A DNA stretch of 64,000 bases from Bradyrhizobium sp. CCBAU 51765. Lineage in GTDB: Bacteria > Pseudomonadota > Alphaproteobacteria > Rhizobiales > Xanthobacteraceae. Shown piece after piece: positions 8,261 through 16,386 of the stretch. The notes under the pieces were generated by a model, which was not told the DNA's origin, did no database searches, and saw only the letters and a program-made list of their open reading frames with translations. Position 1 is the stretch's first letter. The number at the start of each line of letters is the position of its first letter. The translations under genes were made by a program, and so were the position numbers. Location of the stretch: contig NZ_CP030038.1 of the NCBI RefSeq assembly GCF_015291725.1, positions 7,863,001 through 7,927,000 on the forward strand. Reading direction: 5' to 3'.

Positions 8261-9229
8261 CTACAGCGGCGGATCGACCGCCTCGTCGTATTCCTTCTTG
8301 AAGCGCGCGATCAGCTCGGCGGCGGGGACGACCTTGTCGATGCTGCCGATGCCTTGTCCGCTTCCCCAGATCTCCTTCCAGGCTTTCGGCTTGGCGCGCT
8401 CGCCGGAGGCGTCGGTGCCGAAATTCATCTTGGAAGGATCGGAGGTCGGCAGATTGTCGGGATCCATGCCGGCCGCGAGGATCGAGGGCTTCAGATAATT
8501 GCCGTGCACGCCGGTGAAGAGGTTGGAATAGACGATGTCGTCGGCCGACGAACCCGCGATCATCTCCTTGTAGCGCTCGACCGCATTGGCCTCCTTGGTC
8601 GCGATGAAGGCCGAGCCGATATAGGCGAAGTCGGCGCCGAGAATGCGTGCGGCGCGGATGGCCTTGCCGTTGCCGATCGCTCCCGACAGCGCGATCGGAC
8701 CGTCGAACCATTTTCGCGTTTCGGCAACGAAAGCCAGCGGCGAGATGGTGCCGGCATGGCCGCCGGCGCCGGCTGCAACCAGGATCAGGCCGTCGGCGCC
8801 CTTCTCGATCGCCTTGTGCGCGAATTTCTGGTTGATCACGTCGTGGAAGACGATGCCGCCCCAGCCGTGCACGGCCTGGTTCAGCTCCTCGCGCGCGCCG
8901 AGCGAGGAGATGATCATCGGCACCTTGTACTTGGCACACAGCTGCATGTCGTGGTCGAGCCGGTTGTTCGACTTGTGCACGATCTGGTTGACCGCGAACG
9001 GCGCCGACGGCTTGTCGGGATGGGCGCGGTCATAGGCCGCGAGTTCTTCGGTGATCCGCGCCAGCCATTCGTCGAGCAGCTCCGGCGGCCGCGCATTCAG
9101 CGCCGGAAACGAGCCGACCACACCCGCCTTGCACTGCGCGATCACGAGATCGGGCACCGAGATGATGAAGAGCGGCGAGCCGATCACGGGGATCGACAGG
9201 CGCCCTTTGAACAAGGCAGGCATGGACAT
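8261..9229 (-). CDS. Nitronate monooxygenase family flavoprotein
   Basis: The 322-residue protein is a paralogue of the gene at 4371-5342. It has the N-terminal PVIGSPLFIISVPDL barrel strand, the motif AGAGGHAG with the conserved His158, and the FMN phosphate-binding region near GSAFIATKE. The family oxidises alkyl nitronates, but many members serve as flavin reductases. The start MSMPALF at 9229 is chosen over the longer frame because the upstream residues are not family-like. A palindromic repeat lies about 140 bases upstream. Confidence 0.88.
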   Translation of the reverse strand: MSMPALFKGRLSIPVIGSPLFIISVPDLVIAQCKAGVVGSFPALNARPPELLDEWLARITEELAAYDRAHPDKPSAPFAVNQIVHKSNNRLDHDMQLCAKYKVPMIISSLGAREELNQAVHGWGGIVFHDVINQKFAHKAIEKGADGLILVAAGAGGHAGTISPLAFVAETRKWFDGPIALSGAIGNGKAIRAARILGADFAYIGSAFIATKEANAVERYKEMIAGSSADDIVYSNLFTGVHGNYLKPSILAAGMDPDNLPTSDPSKMNFGTDASGERAKPKAWKEIWGSGQGIGSIDKVVPAAELIARFKKEYDEAVDPPL

Positions 9230-9368
9230 TGCGGAACGATCCTCTGTTGGCCGGTCAATGGAAGGTTGGGCACCATACCAACAAGGCAATCTTTCCACTG
9301 TCAAGTATTGCGTTTTGGCGCCGTGGCGGAGGCGCCGATCGCAATTCCAACCAACGGAATTCTTCTTC

Positions 9369-9473
9369 CGTCATTCCGGGGCGACGCGAAGCGTCGAGCC
9401 CGGAATCCATCGGGCGTCAGTACGCGTAGTAAAATGGATTCCGGGTTCGCGCTTCGCGCGCCCCGGAATGACG
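9369..9473. repeat. Interspersed intergenic palindrome (CGTCATTCCGGGG family)
   Basis: The left end CGTCATTCCGGGGCG and right end CCCCGGAATGACG are inverted repeats about 105 bases apart. Inner arms (CCCGGAATCCAT near 9400 and ATGGATTCCGGG near 9434) also pair, so the whole can fold as a long hairpin. A related copy lies at 36747-36829. It sits between the end of aspA and the start of the flavoprotein gene. Confidence 0.8.
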
Positions 9474-9490
9474 AGAGGAGAGACCTGCCC

Positions 9491-10891
9491 CTACCCGATT
9501 ATATCCGGATTGATCAGCCGCTCGAACGAGAACATCTCGTCCCACTTCTCCTGCGTGAGCAGTTTGCGCTCGACCACGACGATCTGATGCAGCGATTTGC
9601 CCGTCTTGTAACCCTCGCGCGCGATCTCGGCGCATTGCTTGTAGCCGAGCAGCGGCTTCAGCACGGTGACGATGCCGAGAGAGTTCAGCACCATGTTGCG
9701 GGTGTGCTCCTCGTTGGCGGTGATGCCGACCACGCAGTTCTCGCGCAGGCTGTTGACCGCGCGCTCCATGGTGCGGATCGAGAAGAACAGCGCGAACGAG
9801 ATCACCGGCTCCATCACGTTGAGCTGGAGCTGTCCGGCGGAAGCCGCGAGCGTCACCGTGGTGTCGAGCCCGATGACGAGGAAGCTGGTCTGGTTGACGA
9901 CCTCGGGGATGACAGGATTGACCTTGCCGGGCATGATCGAGGAGCCCGGCTGCAGCTGCGGCAGATTGATCTCGTTGAAGCCGGCGCGCGGACCCGAGGC
10001 GAGCAGGCGGATGTCGTTGCAGATCTTCGTCAGCTTGCTCGCCGTGCGCTTCAGCACGCCCGAGAGCTGCACATAGGCGCCGGTGTCGGAGGTCGCCTCG
10101 ACGAGATCGCCGGCGAGGATGAAGTCGACGCCGGTAAGCGCGCTGAGGTGCCGGACGGCGAGCTTGGGATAGCCGACCGCGGCCGTGACGGAGGTGCCGA
10201 TCGCGGTGGCGCCGAGATTGATCTCGCGCAACAGCGCGCGCGCTTCCGAGATGCGCTCGACCTCCTCGCCGATGGTGGTGCCCCAGCCGCGGAATTCGGC
10301 CCCGAGCGACATCGGCACCGCGTCCTGGAGATGCGTGCGGCCCATCTTCAGCACGCGGTCGAATTCGCGGCCCTTGGTGAAGAAGGCCTCCTGGAGCTGG
10401 CGCAGCGCCGTCATGTAGCTCTCGAGCCGCAGGATCAGCGCCAGCCGAAAGGCGGTCGGATAGGTATCGTTGGTCGACTGGCCGTAATTGACGTGATCGT
10501 TGGGACTGACGTGCTGGTAGTCGCCCTTGGCAAAGCCGAGCGCTTCCAGTGCGAGGTTCGCGATCACCTCGTTGGCGTTCATGTTGGTGGAGGTGCCGGC
10601 GCCGCCCTGGATGAAGTCGGTGACGAACTGATCCATCATGTCGCCGGCGATGACGCGGTCGCAGCCGAGGATGATGGCGTCCGCGACCTTGGCGTCGATC
10701 GCACCGAGATCGCGATTGGCCATCGCGGCAGCCTTCTTGACGTAACCGAGCGCCTTCACGAAGTAAGGCTCCTGGCTCATCGGAATGCCGGTGATGTGGA
10801 AGTTCTCCTTCCCGCGGATGGTCTGGACGCCGTAATAGATGTCGTCGGCGATCTCACGCTGCCCGAGGAAGTCCTGCTCCGTCCTGCTCAT
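9491..10891 (-). CDS. aspA: Aspartate ammonia-lyase
   Basis: The 466-residue enzyme of the fumarase/aspartase superfamily deaminates L-aspartate to fumarate. The superfamily signature GSSIMPGKVNP is present, as are GTSTNMNANEV and the nearby NYGQSTNDTYP block. The IMPGKVNPV form and the N-terminal DDIYYGVQT fit aspartase better than fumarase. The ATG at 10891 has AAGGAG five bases upstream and is preferred over an in-frame GTG two codons earlier. The gene is followed by a palindrome and seems to be monocistronic. Confidence 0.93.
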   Translation of the reverse strand: MSRTEQDFLGQREIADDIYYGVQTIRGKENFHITGIPMSQEPYFVKALGYVKKAAAMANRDLGAIDAKVADAIILGCDRVIAGDMMDQFVTDFIQGGAGTSTNMNANEVIANLALEALGFAKGDYQHVSPNDHVNYGQSTNDTYPTAFRLALILRLESYMTALRQLQEAFFTKGREFDRVLKMGRTHLQDAVPMSLGAEFRGWGTTIGEEVERISEARALLREINLGATAIGTSVTAAVGYPKLAVRHLSALTGVDFILAGDLVEATSDTGAYVQLSGVLKRTASKLTKICNDIRLLASGPRAGFNEINLPQLQPGSSIMPGKVNPVIPEVVNQTSFLVIGLDTTVTLAASAGQLQLNVMEPVISFALFFSIRTMERAVNSLRENCVVGITANEEHTRNMVLNSLGIVTVLKPLLGYKQCAEIAREGYKTGKSLHQIVVVERKLLTQEKWDEMFSFERLINPDIIG

Positions 10892-10921
10892 GGGCACTCC
10901 TTGTTGCTCGCGCGATGTCCT

Positions 10922-11461
10922 CTAATTCTGGCACAGCGCACTGGTCACGAACGTATCGGTGCGGCAATCATCCGGTTTGCGTTGCCTGCCCGGAATGAGA
11001 ACCTTGGCTGAGCATTTCTCCGCGGAGTCGGCGTTCAGGCTCTTGCCTTCCTTGTAGCCCTTGCCCTGGCAGAGCTGGTCGGCGGCCTGCTTGCAGTCCG
11101 GGGCGCCGTTCGACGAGATGGGGCAGACCACGCGCCCTGATACCATGGTCGAGGGCGTGGCCAGCCGCGACAGGTCGTTCATGGTCTCGCTCGGGCTTTT
11201 GATCGGCGGCAGGATCGAAGGCAGCTTGTCGAACAGCTTGCCCATTTCATTGATCAGCCCGGGATTTTCCTCGCGGGTCGGCGCGGCGGACGAGGCCGGC
11301 GTCGAGGGCGACGGCGCGGACTGGCCCCCCTGCTGCTGGAGGCCGAGCGATGGCGGTGCAGATTGCGTCCATCCGATGCCGCCGCCACCGAGAAGGAGCA
11401 GCAGCGCCGCTGACATCAGCGTCCCGAGCCGGACCGCCGGATTGCCGGATCGAACCATCAT
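10922..11461 (-). CDS. Exported Cys-containing hypothetical protein
   Basis: The 179-residue product begins with a signal peptide (a hydrophobic run with LLLLLGGGGIG and a likely cleavage after WTQS or similar, near residue 33). A Ser/Pro/Gln-rich linker follows, then a C-terminal domain with six cysteines in the patterns VCPIS, DCKQAADQLCQGKGY, EKCSAK, DDCR and ALCQ, suggesting a disulfide-stabilised periplasmic fold. Tandem ATG codons at 11461/11458 form the start. I do not recognise a named function. It lies just downstream of the YqaA-like gene on the same strand. Confidence 0.75.
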   Translation of the reverse strand: MMVRSGNPAVRLGTLMSAALLLLLGGGGIGWTQSAPPSLGLQQQGGQSAPSPSTPASSAAPTREENPGLINEMGKLFDKLPSILPPIKSPSETMNDLSRLATPSTMVSGRVVCPISSNGAPDCKQAADQLCQGKGYKEGKSLNADSAEKCSAKVLIPGRQRKPDDCRTDTFVTSALCQN

Positions 11462-11508
11462 GGCGGCAACCGTAGCCGAAGCCGGCCCTGCGGCAAAGCC
11501 GCCAGCGC

Positions 11509-12090
11509 CTAGATCAACTTGACCGCCACCACGAAGCCGAGCACCAGCACGATGGCACCGAGCGCGACCCACAATCCGAGATGCCGCTCGATCCTGACCC
11601 GGATCCAGTCGCCGTAGCGGTTGAGCAGGATCGCGACGACGAAGAAGCGTCCGCCGCGCGCGACAATCGAGCAGAGGATGAACAGGATGATGTTGTAGCC
11701 GGCAAAGCCCGAGGTGATGGTGACGAGCTTGTAGGGGATCGGCGTCAGCCCCTTGAGCAGGATGATCACCGCGCCCCATTCCGCATAGGAGGCGCGGAAG
11801 GCGTCGACCTTGTCGCCGAGGCCGTAGACCTGGATCAGCCATTGGCCCACCGAGTCGAACAGCAGCGCTCCGATGGCGTAGCCGACGATGCCGCCAAGCA
11901 CCGACGTCGCGGTGCAGACCGCCGCATAGAGCCAGGCGCGCTGCGGGCGCGCCAGTGACATCGGAATCAGCATCACATCCGGCGGGACCGGAAAGAATGA
12001 GCTTTCGGCGAAGGAGACGACACCCATGATCCAGAGCGCGTAGGGCTTGTGGGCGGCGTCGATGCACCAGTCGTAAATACGTTTCAGCAT
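11509..12090 (-). CDS. YqaA/DedA-type (VTT domain) inner-membrane protein
   Basis: The 193-residue protein has several membrane segments and the VTT/SNARE-associated pattern: SFAESSFFPVPPDVMLIPMSL near the N-terminus and LLKGLTPIPYKLVTITSG in the middle, both re-entrant-loop regions with conserved prolines and glycines. This fits the YqaA branch of DedA proteins, which are linked to lipid scrambling or membrane homeostasis. The ATG at 12090 (MLKRIYDW) is preferred over a frame that starts 7 codons earlier. It precedes the exported Cys-containing protein gene by 47 bases. Confidence 0.82.
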   Translation of the reverse strand: MLKRIYDWCIDAAHKPYALWIMGVVSFAESSFFPVPPDVMLIPMSLARPQRAWLYAAVCTATSVLGGIVGYAIGALLFDSVGQWLIQVYGLGDKVDAFRASYAEWGAVIILLKGLTPIPYKLVTITSGFAGYNIILFILCSIVARGGRFFVVAILLNRYGDWIRVRIERHLGLWVALGAIVLVLGFVVAVKLI

Positions 12091-12156
12091 GGCGCCGCGA
12101 TGAAGCACCATGGGACGGATTTGTCCATGCCGAGATTGAGGCGAATTATGACGTTT

Positions 12157-12570
12157 CTAGTGGCGCTTGCGCGCGGCACGGCTCTCGAGCGCGACAATTG
12201 GCCGCCTGGCCGCAGCGCGGGGTGACGCGACTTTGGGCAGTTTCATCGGTGATTTCGGCAGCTTCTCGGCAATGCCGAGCATGTCTTCACGCCGCGTCAT
12301 CTCCTGCCAGACGTCCTCGGGGCGTACCCCGGCCGAGGCCCACAGCACGGTGAGATTGTAGAGCAGATCGGCACTTTCCCGGATGACGGCCTCGCTATCG
12401 CCGTTAACCGCATCGATTACGACTTCGATGGCCTCTTCGGCCAGCTTCTTCGCCATTTTTGAAGGGCCGCGCTGAAACAGCCGGGCCGTGCGCGATGTTG
12501 CCGGATCAAGATCTCTGGCCGCGAGCACAGCCAGATATAGCCGCTCAAGCGAATCACTCATGGTACTCAA
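12157..12570 (-). CDS. Phosphoribosyl-ATP pyrophosphohydrolase-like protein (HisE-like)
   Basis: The 137-residue protein carries the all-alpha NTP-pyrophosphatase fold of HisE: KMAKKLAEEAIEVVIDA with metal-binding glutamates and ESADLLYNLTVLW. HisE hydrolyses phosphoribosyl-ATP in histidine synthesis. The core of about 100 residues is followed by a C-terminal Lys/Arg/Pro/Ala-rich tail of about 35 residues that is not typical. No other his gene is nearby, so this may be a second copy or a house-cleaning pyrophosphohydrolase. Confidence 0.8.
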   Translation of the reverse strand: MSTMSDSLERLYLAVLAARDLDPATSRTARLFQRGPSKMAKKLAEEAIEVVIDAVNGDSEAVIRESADLLYNLTVLWASAGVRPEDVWQEMTRREDMLGIAEKLPKSPMKLPKVASPRAAARRPIVALESRAARKRH

Positions 12571-12618
12571 ACTACTCTAAACCAATGGCGAGCGCGTTAA
12601 CGCGCGACAATAAAAGCA

Positions 12619-12650
12619 GAAAACGGGCCGGCGCAAGCGCGACGGCCCGT
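12619..12650 (-). terminator. Rho-independent terminator of the 12675-13043 gene
   Basis: On the minus strand ACGGGCCG pairs with CGGCCCGT around a GC-rich loop and is followed by TTTTCTGCTTTTA. It lies about 25 bases after the stop codon of the Gly/Tyr-rich protein gene. Confidence 0.75.
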
Positions 12651-12674
12651 CATGGTCAACCCATGGATGCCGAA

Positions 12675-13043
12675 CTAGTAGCAGTTCTGATAGTAGCCCT
12701 GGCCGCAGAACTCGGACGGAGCCGTGCCGCCATAGCGCTGATACTGGTAGTTCGGGCCCGGACCATAATAGGGACCATAGGCCGGAGCGCTGTAATAGAC
12801 CGGACCGCCGTAATAGCCGTAGCCCGGACCGTAGTCATAGGCATAGGCGTTGCGGCTGGCGGCGATGGCGAGACCCGTGCCGATGGCGGCGAAAGCCGCA
12901 GCTGCGGCCGCGCCGCCTCCACCGCCATGCCAGTGGCGGCCGCCCGCATATGAAGCGGTCGGGGCAATCGTGGTCAGCGCCAGCACGGCGGTGGTGGCAA
13001 GAACGGCCTTTCGGCCCGCAAATTTGGAGACTCGCTCGAACAT
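12675..13043 (-). CDS. Small exported Gly/Tyr-rich protein
   Basis: The 122-residue product has a signal peptide (residues about 1-33, ending in a typical ASYAGG cleavage area), a Gly/Ala-rich region with a second hydrophobic stretch, and a Tyr/Gly/Pro-rich repeat region (GPGYGYYGGPVYY-like). It ends with two cysteines in CGQGYYQNCY. Proteins of this type are common in rhizobia and are annotated as hypothetical or BA14K-related. An outer-envelope location is inferred. Confidence 0.75.
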   Translation of the reverse strand: MFERVSKFAGRKAVLATTAVLALTTIAPTASYAGGRHWHGGGGGAAAAAAFAAIGTGLAIAASRNAYAYDYGPGYGYYGGPVYYSAPAYGPYYGPGPNYQYQRYGGTAPSEFCGQGYYQNCY

Positions 13044-13268
13044 GTCTTGGCCCTCCTTTGGGACCTGGAATGGACGCCTGCGGACAGGCTCATGCCTCTC
13101 AAACCCACATAATCTAAGTTAGGTTCCCCAAGCCCAATACAAGCTGAACGGGGTTGCGTAACGATGCCGCAACGCCGCTCATCCTGCGTTCATGTTGGCG
13201 CGCGCACGGTCGCGGGCCGCGCGCTGCAAGCGTCACGAAACCATAACAATGCGGGACCGGCGCAACCG

Positions 13269-14315
13269 ATGTCAGGATTCAAGACAACCGCACTTCACGG
13301 CCTGCTGGCTCTCTCGATCTTGCTTGCGACGCTGTTTGCACGCGATGTCGGCGCGACCGAGACCAACGCGCCCGTTGCGATCCACTTCACCTTCGACCGC
13401 CCACCGGACGCAAGCATGGCGCCGTTTTTCCTTGCGGCGAAGGACGGCAGGTTCGGCGCCGAGCGCCTCAACGTGGCCTTCAACAGCGCAAGCGGATCGC
13501 CGGAGGCGCTCGCACGTGTCGCCAGGGGCGACAGCGAGCTTGCGCTCGTCGACATCAACGAGCTGATCCGCTTTCGTGACAAGGACGACGCGGCGCCGAT
13601 CAAGGCCGTGTTCATGCTGTTCAACCGCGCGCCCTACGCGATCGTCGCGCGCAAGAGCCGCGGGATCCAGCTGTTGACCGATCTCGACCGCAAGGCCGTC
13701 GGCGTCGCCGACAGCGATCTGTCGATGCGGCTGTGGCCGGCGCTGGCGCGGCAGAACGGAATCGATCCATCGCGCGTCAAATTCCACAAGATCAGCGCGG
13801 CGGTGCGCGAGCCGATCCTCTCCGCGGGCCAAGTCGATGCGGTCGCCGGCTTCAGCTATCTCACGGCGGTGAACCTGCGCGACCGCGGCGTGCCCGACGC
13901 CGATCTCGTCGTGCTGCGCTACGCGGACTACGGCTGCGAAGCCTACGGCTTTGCCGTGGTGGTCAATCCCGCCTTTGCCGCAGCAAAGCCGGACGCCGTG
14001 AGGGGCTTCGTCCGCGCCCTGATGGCCGGCATCACCGCGACCGTCAGGGAGCCGGGACGAGCGGCGGAGGAGGCGGCGAGCCGCATCGACGGCGGCGACC
14101 CCAGCCTGGAGCTTGAGCGCCTGCGCGCCGTACTCGCCGACAACATCCTGACGGACGAAGTCAGGCGCAACGGCCTCGGCGGCGTCGACCCGGCACGCTT
14201 CGATCGTTCGATCGGCCAGATCGCGCAGGACTTCAAATTCCGAAAGCTGCCCACGGCGGGTGATATCTTCGACGACCGGTTCCTGCCACCGGTTGCCGGA
14301 CGGCTGATCAACTGA
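13269..14315 (+). CDS. Orphan ABC-type substrate-binding protein (NMT1/SsuA-like)
   Basis: The 348-residue periplasmic binding protein has a signal peptide (about residues 1-27) followed by the NMT1/THI5-like layout: FDRPPDASMAPFFLAAKDG near residue 38, FNSASGSPEALARVARGDSELALVD, and a C-terminal lobe with YGFAVVVNP. Such proteins deliver nitrate, taurine, sulfonates or pyrimidine precursors to ABC importers. No importer permease or ATPase is next to it; the ABC gene downstream is an exporter of a different family. The start ATG at 13269 directly opens the signal peptide. Confidence 0.82.
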   Translation: MSGFKTTALHGLLALSILLATLFARDVGATETNAPVAIHFTFDRPPDASMAPFFLAAKDGRFGAERLNVAFNSASGSPEALARVARGDSELALVDINELIRFRDKDDAAPIKAVFMLFNRAPYAIVARKSRGIQLLTDLDRKAVGVADSDLSMRLWPALARQNGIDPSRVKFHKISAAVREPILSAGQVDAVAGFSYLTAVNLRDRGVPDADLVVLRYADYGCEAYGFAVVVNPAFAAAKPDAVRGFVRALMAGITATVREPGRAAEEAASRIDGGDPSLELERLRAVLADNILTDEVRRNGLGGVDPARFDRSIGQIAQDFKFRKLPTAGDIFDDRFLPPVAGRLIN

Positions 14316-14399
14316 GCAAAACTGACAGCTTCCGCTATATCTCCCGCACGATCCCTGCTTAGAATGCGGGCTCCGTTACTCGCCCGAGCTCGTCGCCGC

Positions 14400-16196
14400 A
14401 TGTCCATCTTCCGCCTCTACATCCGCGTTCTCGAGCTGCTCGGCAAGGAGGCGCGGCTGGGCTGGCTGCTCGCGGTCGCCAATCTCCTGCTCGCGGCCTC
14501 GCAATTCGCCGAGCCTGTGCTGTTCGGCCGTATCGTCGACGTGCTCTCGGGCAAGGCGGTGGCCGGGTCGAACTCGGCCTGGCCGTTCCTGGCTGCCTGG
14601 GTGGCGTTCGGGCTCTTCACCATCGCCTGCAGCGCGCTCGTGGCCTTGCAAGCCGACCGGCTCTCTCACCGCCAGCGTCAGGCGGTGCTGACGAGCTATT
14701 TCGAGCACATCCTGCAACTGCCGTTGACGTTCCATTCCGGCACCCATTCCGGTCGGCTGATGAAGGTGATGCTCAACGGCACGGACGCGCTGTGGCGGCT
14801 CTGGCTCGGCTTCTTCCGCGAGCATTTTGCCGCGATCCTCTCGGTCGTGGTGCTGCTGCCGCTGTCGCTCTACCTGAACTGGCGGCTCGCAATCCTGCTG
14901 TTCGTGCTCTGCATCGTCTTCACCGCGCTGACCACCTTCGTGGTGCGCAAGACCTTCGGCATGCAGATGGCGGTCGAGGAGCACTACAGCGAGCTCTCCG
15001 CGCGCGCCTCCGACGCACTCGGCAACGTCGCGCTGGTGCAGAGTTTCGTGCGTGTCGAATCCGAGGTGAAAGGGCTGCGCTCCGTCGCCGACGAGCTGCT
15101 GGCCGCGCAGATGCCGGTGCTGTCGTGGTGGGCGCTGGTCACCGTGATCACACGCGCCTCCACAACCATCACGGTGCTCGCGATCTTCACTTTCGGCATC
15201 GCCCTGCACGACCAGGGGCTCACCTCGGTCGGCGAGATCGTGATGTTCGTGAGCTTCGCGACGATGCTGATCCAGAAGCTCGAGCAGGTCGTGAGCTTCA
15301 TCAACAACGTGTTCATGGAGGCCCCGCGCCTGCGCGAGTTCTTCAATGTGCTCGACGCCGTGCCCGCGGTGCACGACCGGCCCGACGCAATCGACGCCGG
15401 CCGGCTGTCCGGCCTCGTCGAGTTCAACGACGTCACGTTCTCCTATGACGGCAAGCGGCCGGCGATCGAGGACCTCACCTTCACCGCCCTGCCCGGCCAG
15501 ACCATTGCGCTGGTCGGCCCGACCGGCGCCGGCAAGTCGACCGCGATTGCGCTGTTGCATCGCGCCTTCGATCCGCAGTCCGGCGTCATCAAGATCGACG
15601 GCATGGACGTGCGCGGCGTCACCTTGACCTCGCTGCGGCGAAACATCGGCGTGGTGTTCCAGGAAGCGCTGCTGTTCAACCGCTCGATCGCCGACAATTT
15701 GCGCGTCGGCAAGCCGGACGCGACCGAGGCCGAGATGCGCATGGCGGCGGAGCGCGCGCAGGCGCTCGCGTTCATCGAGCGCAGCGGCGGCTTCGAGACC
15801 AATGCCGGCGAACGCGGCCGCATGCTCTCGGGCGGCGAGCGCCAACGCCTGTCCATCGCCCGTGCGCTGCTGAAGGATCCGCCGATCCTGATCCTGGACG
15901 AAGCCACCAGCGCGCTCGACGCCGTCACCGAGGCCAAGGTGAATGCCGCTCTCGACGAAGTGATGAAGGGCCGAACCACCTTCGTGATCGCCCACCGCCT
16001 TTCGACCATCCGCAACGCCACGCGGATCCTGGTGTTCGAGAATGGGCGCGTGATCGAAAGCGGAACTTTCGATGAACTCGTGGCCAAAGGCGGCCATTTC
16101 GCCGAGCTCGCCAAGGCCCAGTTCATGGTTCAGGAGACCGCGCGGGCCAGCGTGACGGCGGCCGAGACTGCCGCGACGGCCGCCAAATCCCCCTAG
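14400..16196 (+). CDS. ndvA: ABC exporter, NdvA-like beta-glucan transporter
   Basis: The 598-residue half-transporter joins six membrane segments (residues about 20-310) to an ATPase domain with Walker [10 protein letters not shown] at 373-381, signature LSGGERQR at 476-483 and Walker B ending [12 protein letters not shown] at 496-507. The membrane part contains the NdvA/ChvA-like block [20 protein letters not shown] and [13 protein letters not shown]. NdvA exports cyclic beta-glucan to the periplasm, important for hypo-osmotic growth and plant interaction in rhizobia. The glucan synthase gene is not in the window, so the substrate is inferred from family similarity. Start at 14400 chosen to match the family N-terminus. 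Confidence 0.82.
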   Translation: MSIFRLYIRVLELLGKEARLGWLLAVANLLLAASQFAEPVLFGRIVDVLSGKAVAGSNSAWPFLAAWVAFGLFTIACSALVALQADRLSHRQRQAVLTSYFEHILQLPLTFHSGTHSGRLMKVMLNGTDALWRLWLGFFREHFAAILSVVVLLPLSLYLNWRLAILLFVLCIVFTALTTFVVRKTFGMQMAVEEHYSELSARASDALGNVALVQSFVRVESEVKGLRSVADELLAAQMPVLSWWALVTVITRASTTITVLAIFTFGIALHDQGLTSVGEIVMFVSFATMLIQKLEQVVSFINNVFMEAPRLREFFNVLDAVPAVHDRPDAIDAGRLSGLVEFNDVTFSYDGKRPAIEDLTFTALPGQTIALVGPTGAGKSTAIALLHRAFDPQSGVIKIDGMDVRGVTLTSLRRNIGVVFQEALLFNRSIADNLRVGKPDATEAEMRMAAERAQALAFIERSGGFETNAGERGRMLSGGERQRLSIARALLKDPPILILDEATSALDAVTEAKVNAALDEVMKGRTTFVIAHRLSTIRNATRILVFENGRVIESGTFDELVAKGGHFAELAKAQFMVQETARASVTAAETAATAAKSP

Positions 16197-16386
16197 CAAG
16201 TCCCCACGGCGCCGTCGAAATTCGGCCTATTTCATTGCGGAATACCGCGCCGATCCCCCTATTCTCGACGCACGAGCCGGTATAGGTTTGCGACGCCGCA
16301 AGCGGCGGCGCTGGATTTCAGGAACCGACCATCAGATCACGAGAGCCGACCGTATCAGGCGGATCTCCAAGGACCGGAATCGGATA

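Noticed and set aside
8354-11011. An 885-codon open frame on the plus strand
   Set aside because: It is antisense to the flavoprotein and aspA genes, which have clear family motifs. Its translation is Arg/His/Asp-rich with no motif, as expected for a mirror frame in GC-rich DNA.
13102-13127. A near match to the EcfG general-stress promoter (GGAAC-N17-GGTT, minus strand) before the Gly/Tyr-rich protein gene
   Set aside because: The -10 half reads GGTT and not CGTT. With one mismatch in four bases it is not distinguishable from chance without a genome-wide score.
14364-14399. A start for the ABC exporter 12 codons upstream
   Set aside because: The extra residues are Arg/Ala-rich and unlike the family N-terminus; the ATG at 14400 gives the expected length.
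14376-16199. A 607-codon open frame on the minus strand
   Set aside because: It mirrors the NdvA-like ABC gene, whose Walker motifs are intact; the antisense product is His/Gln/Glu/Asp low-complexity sequence.
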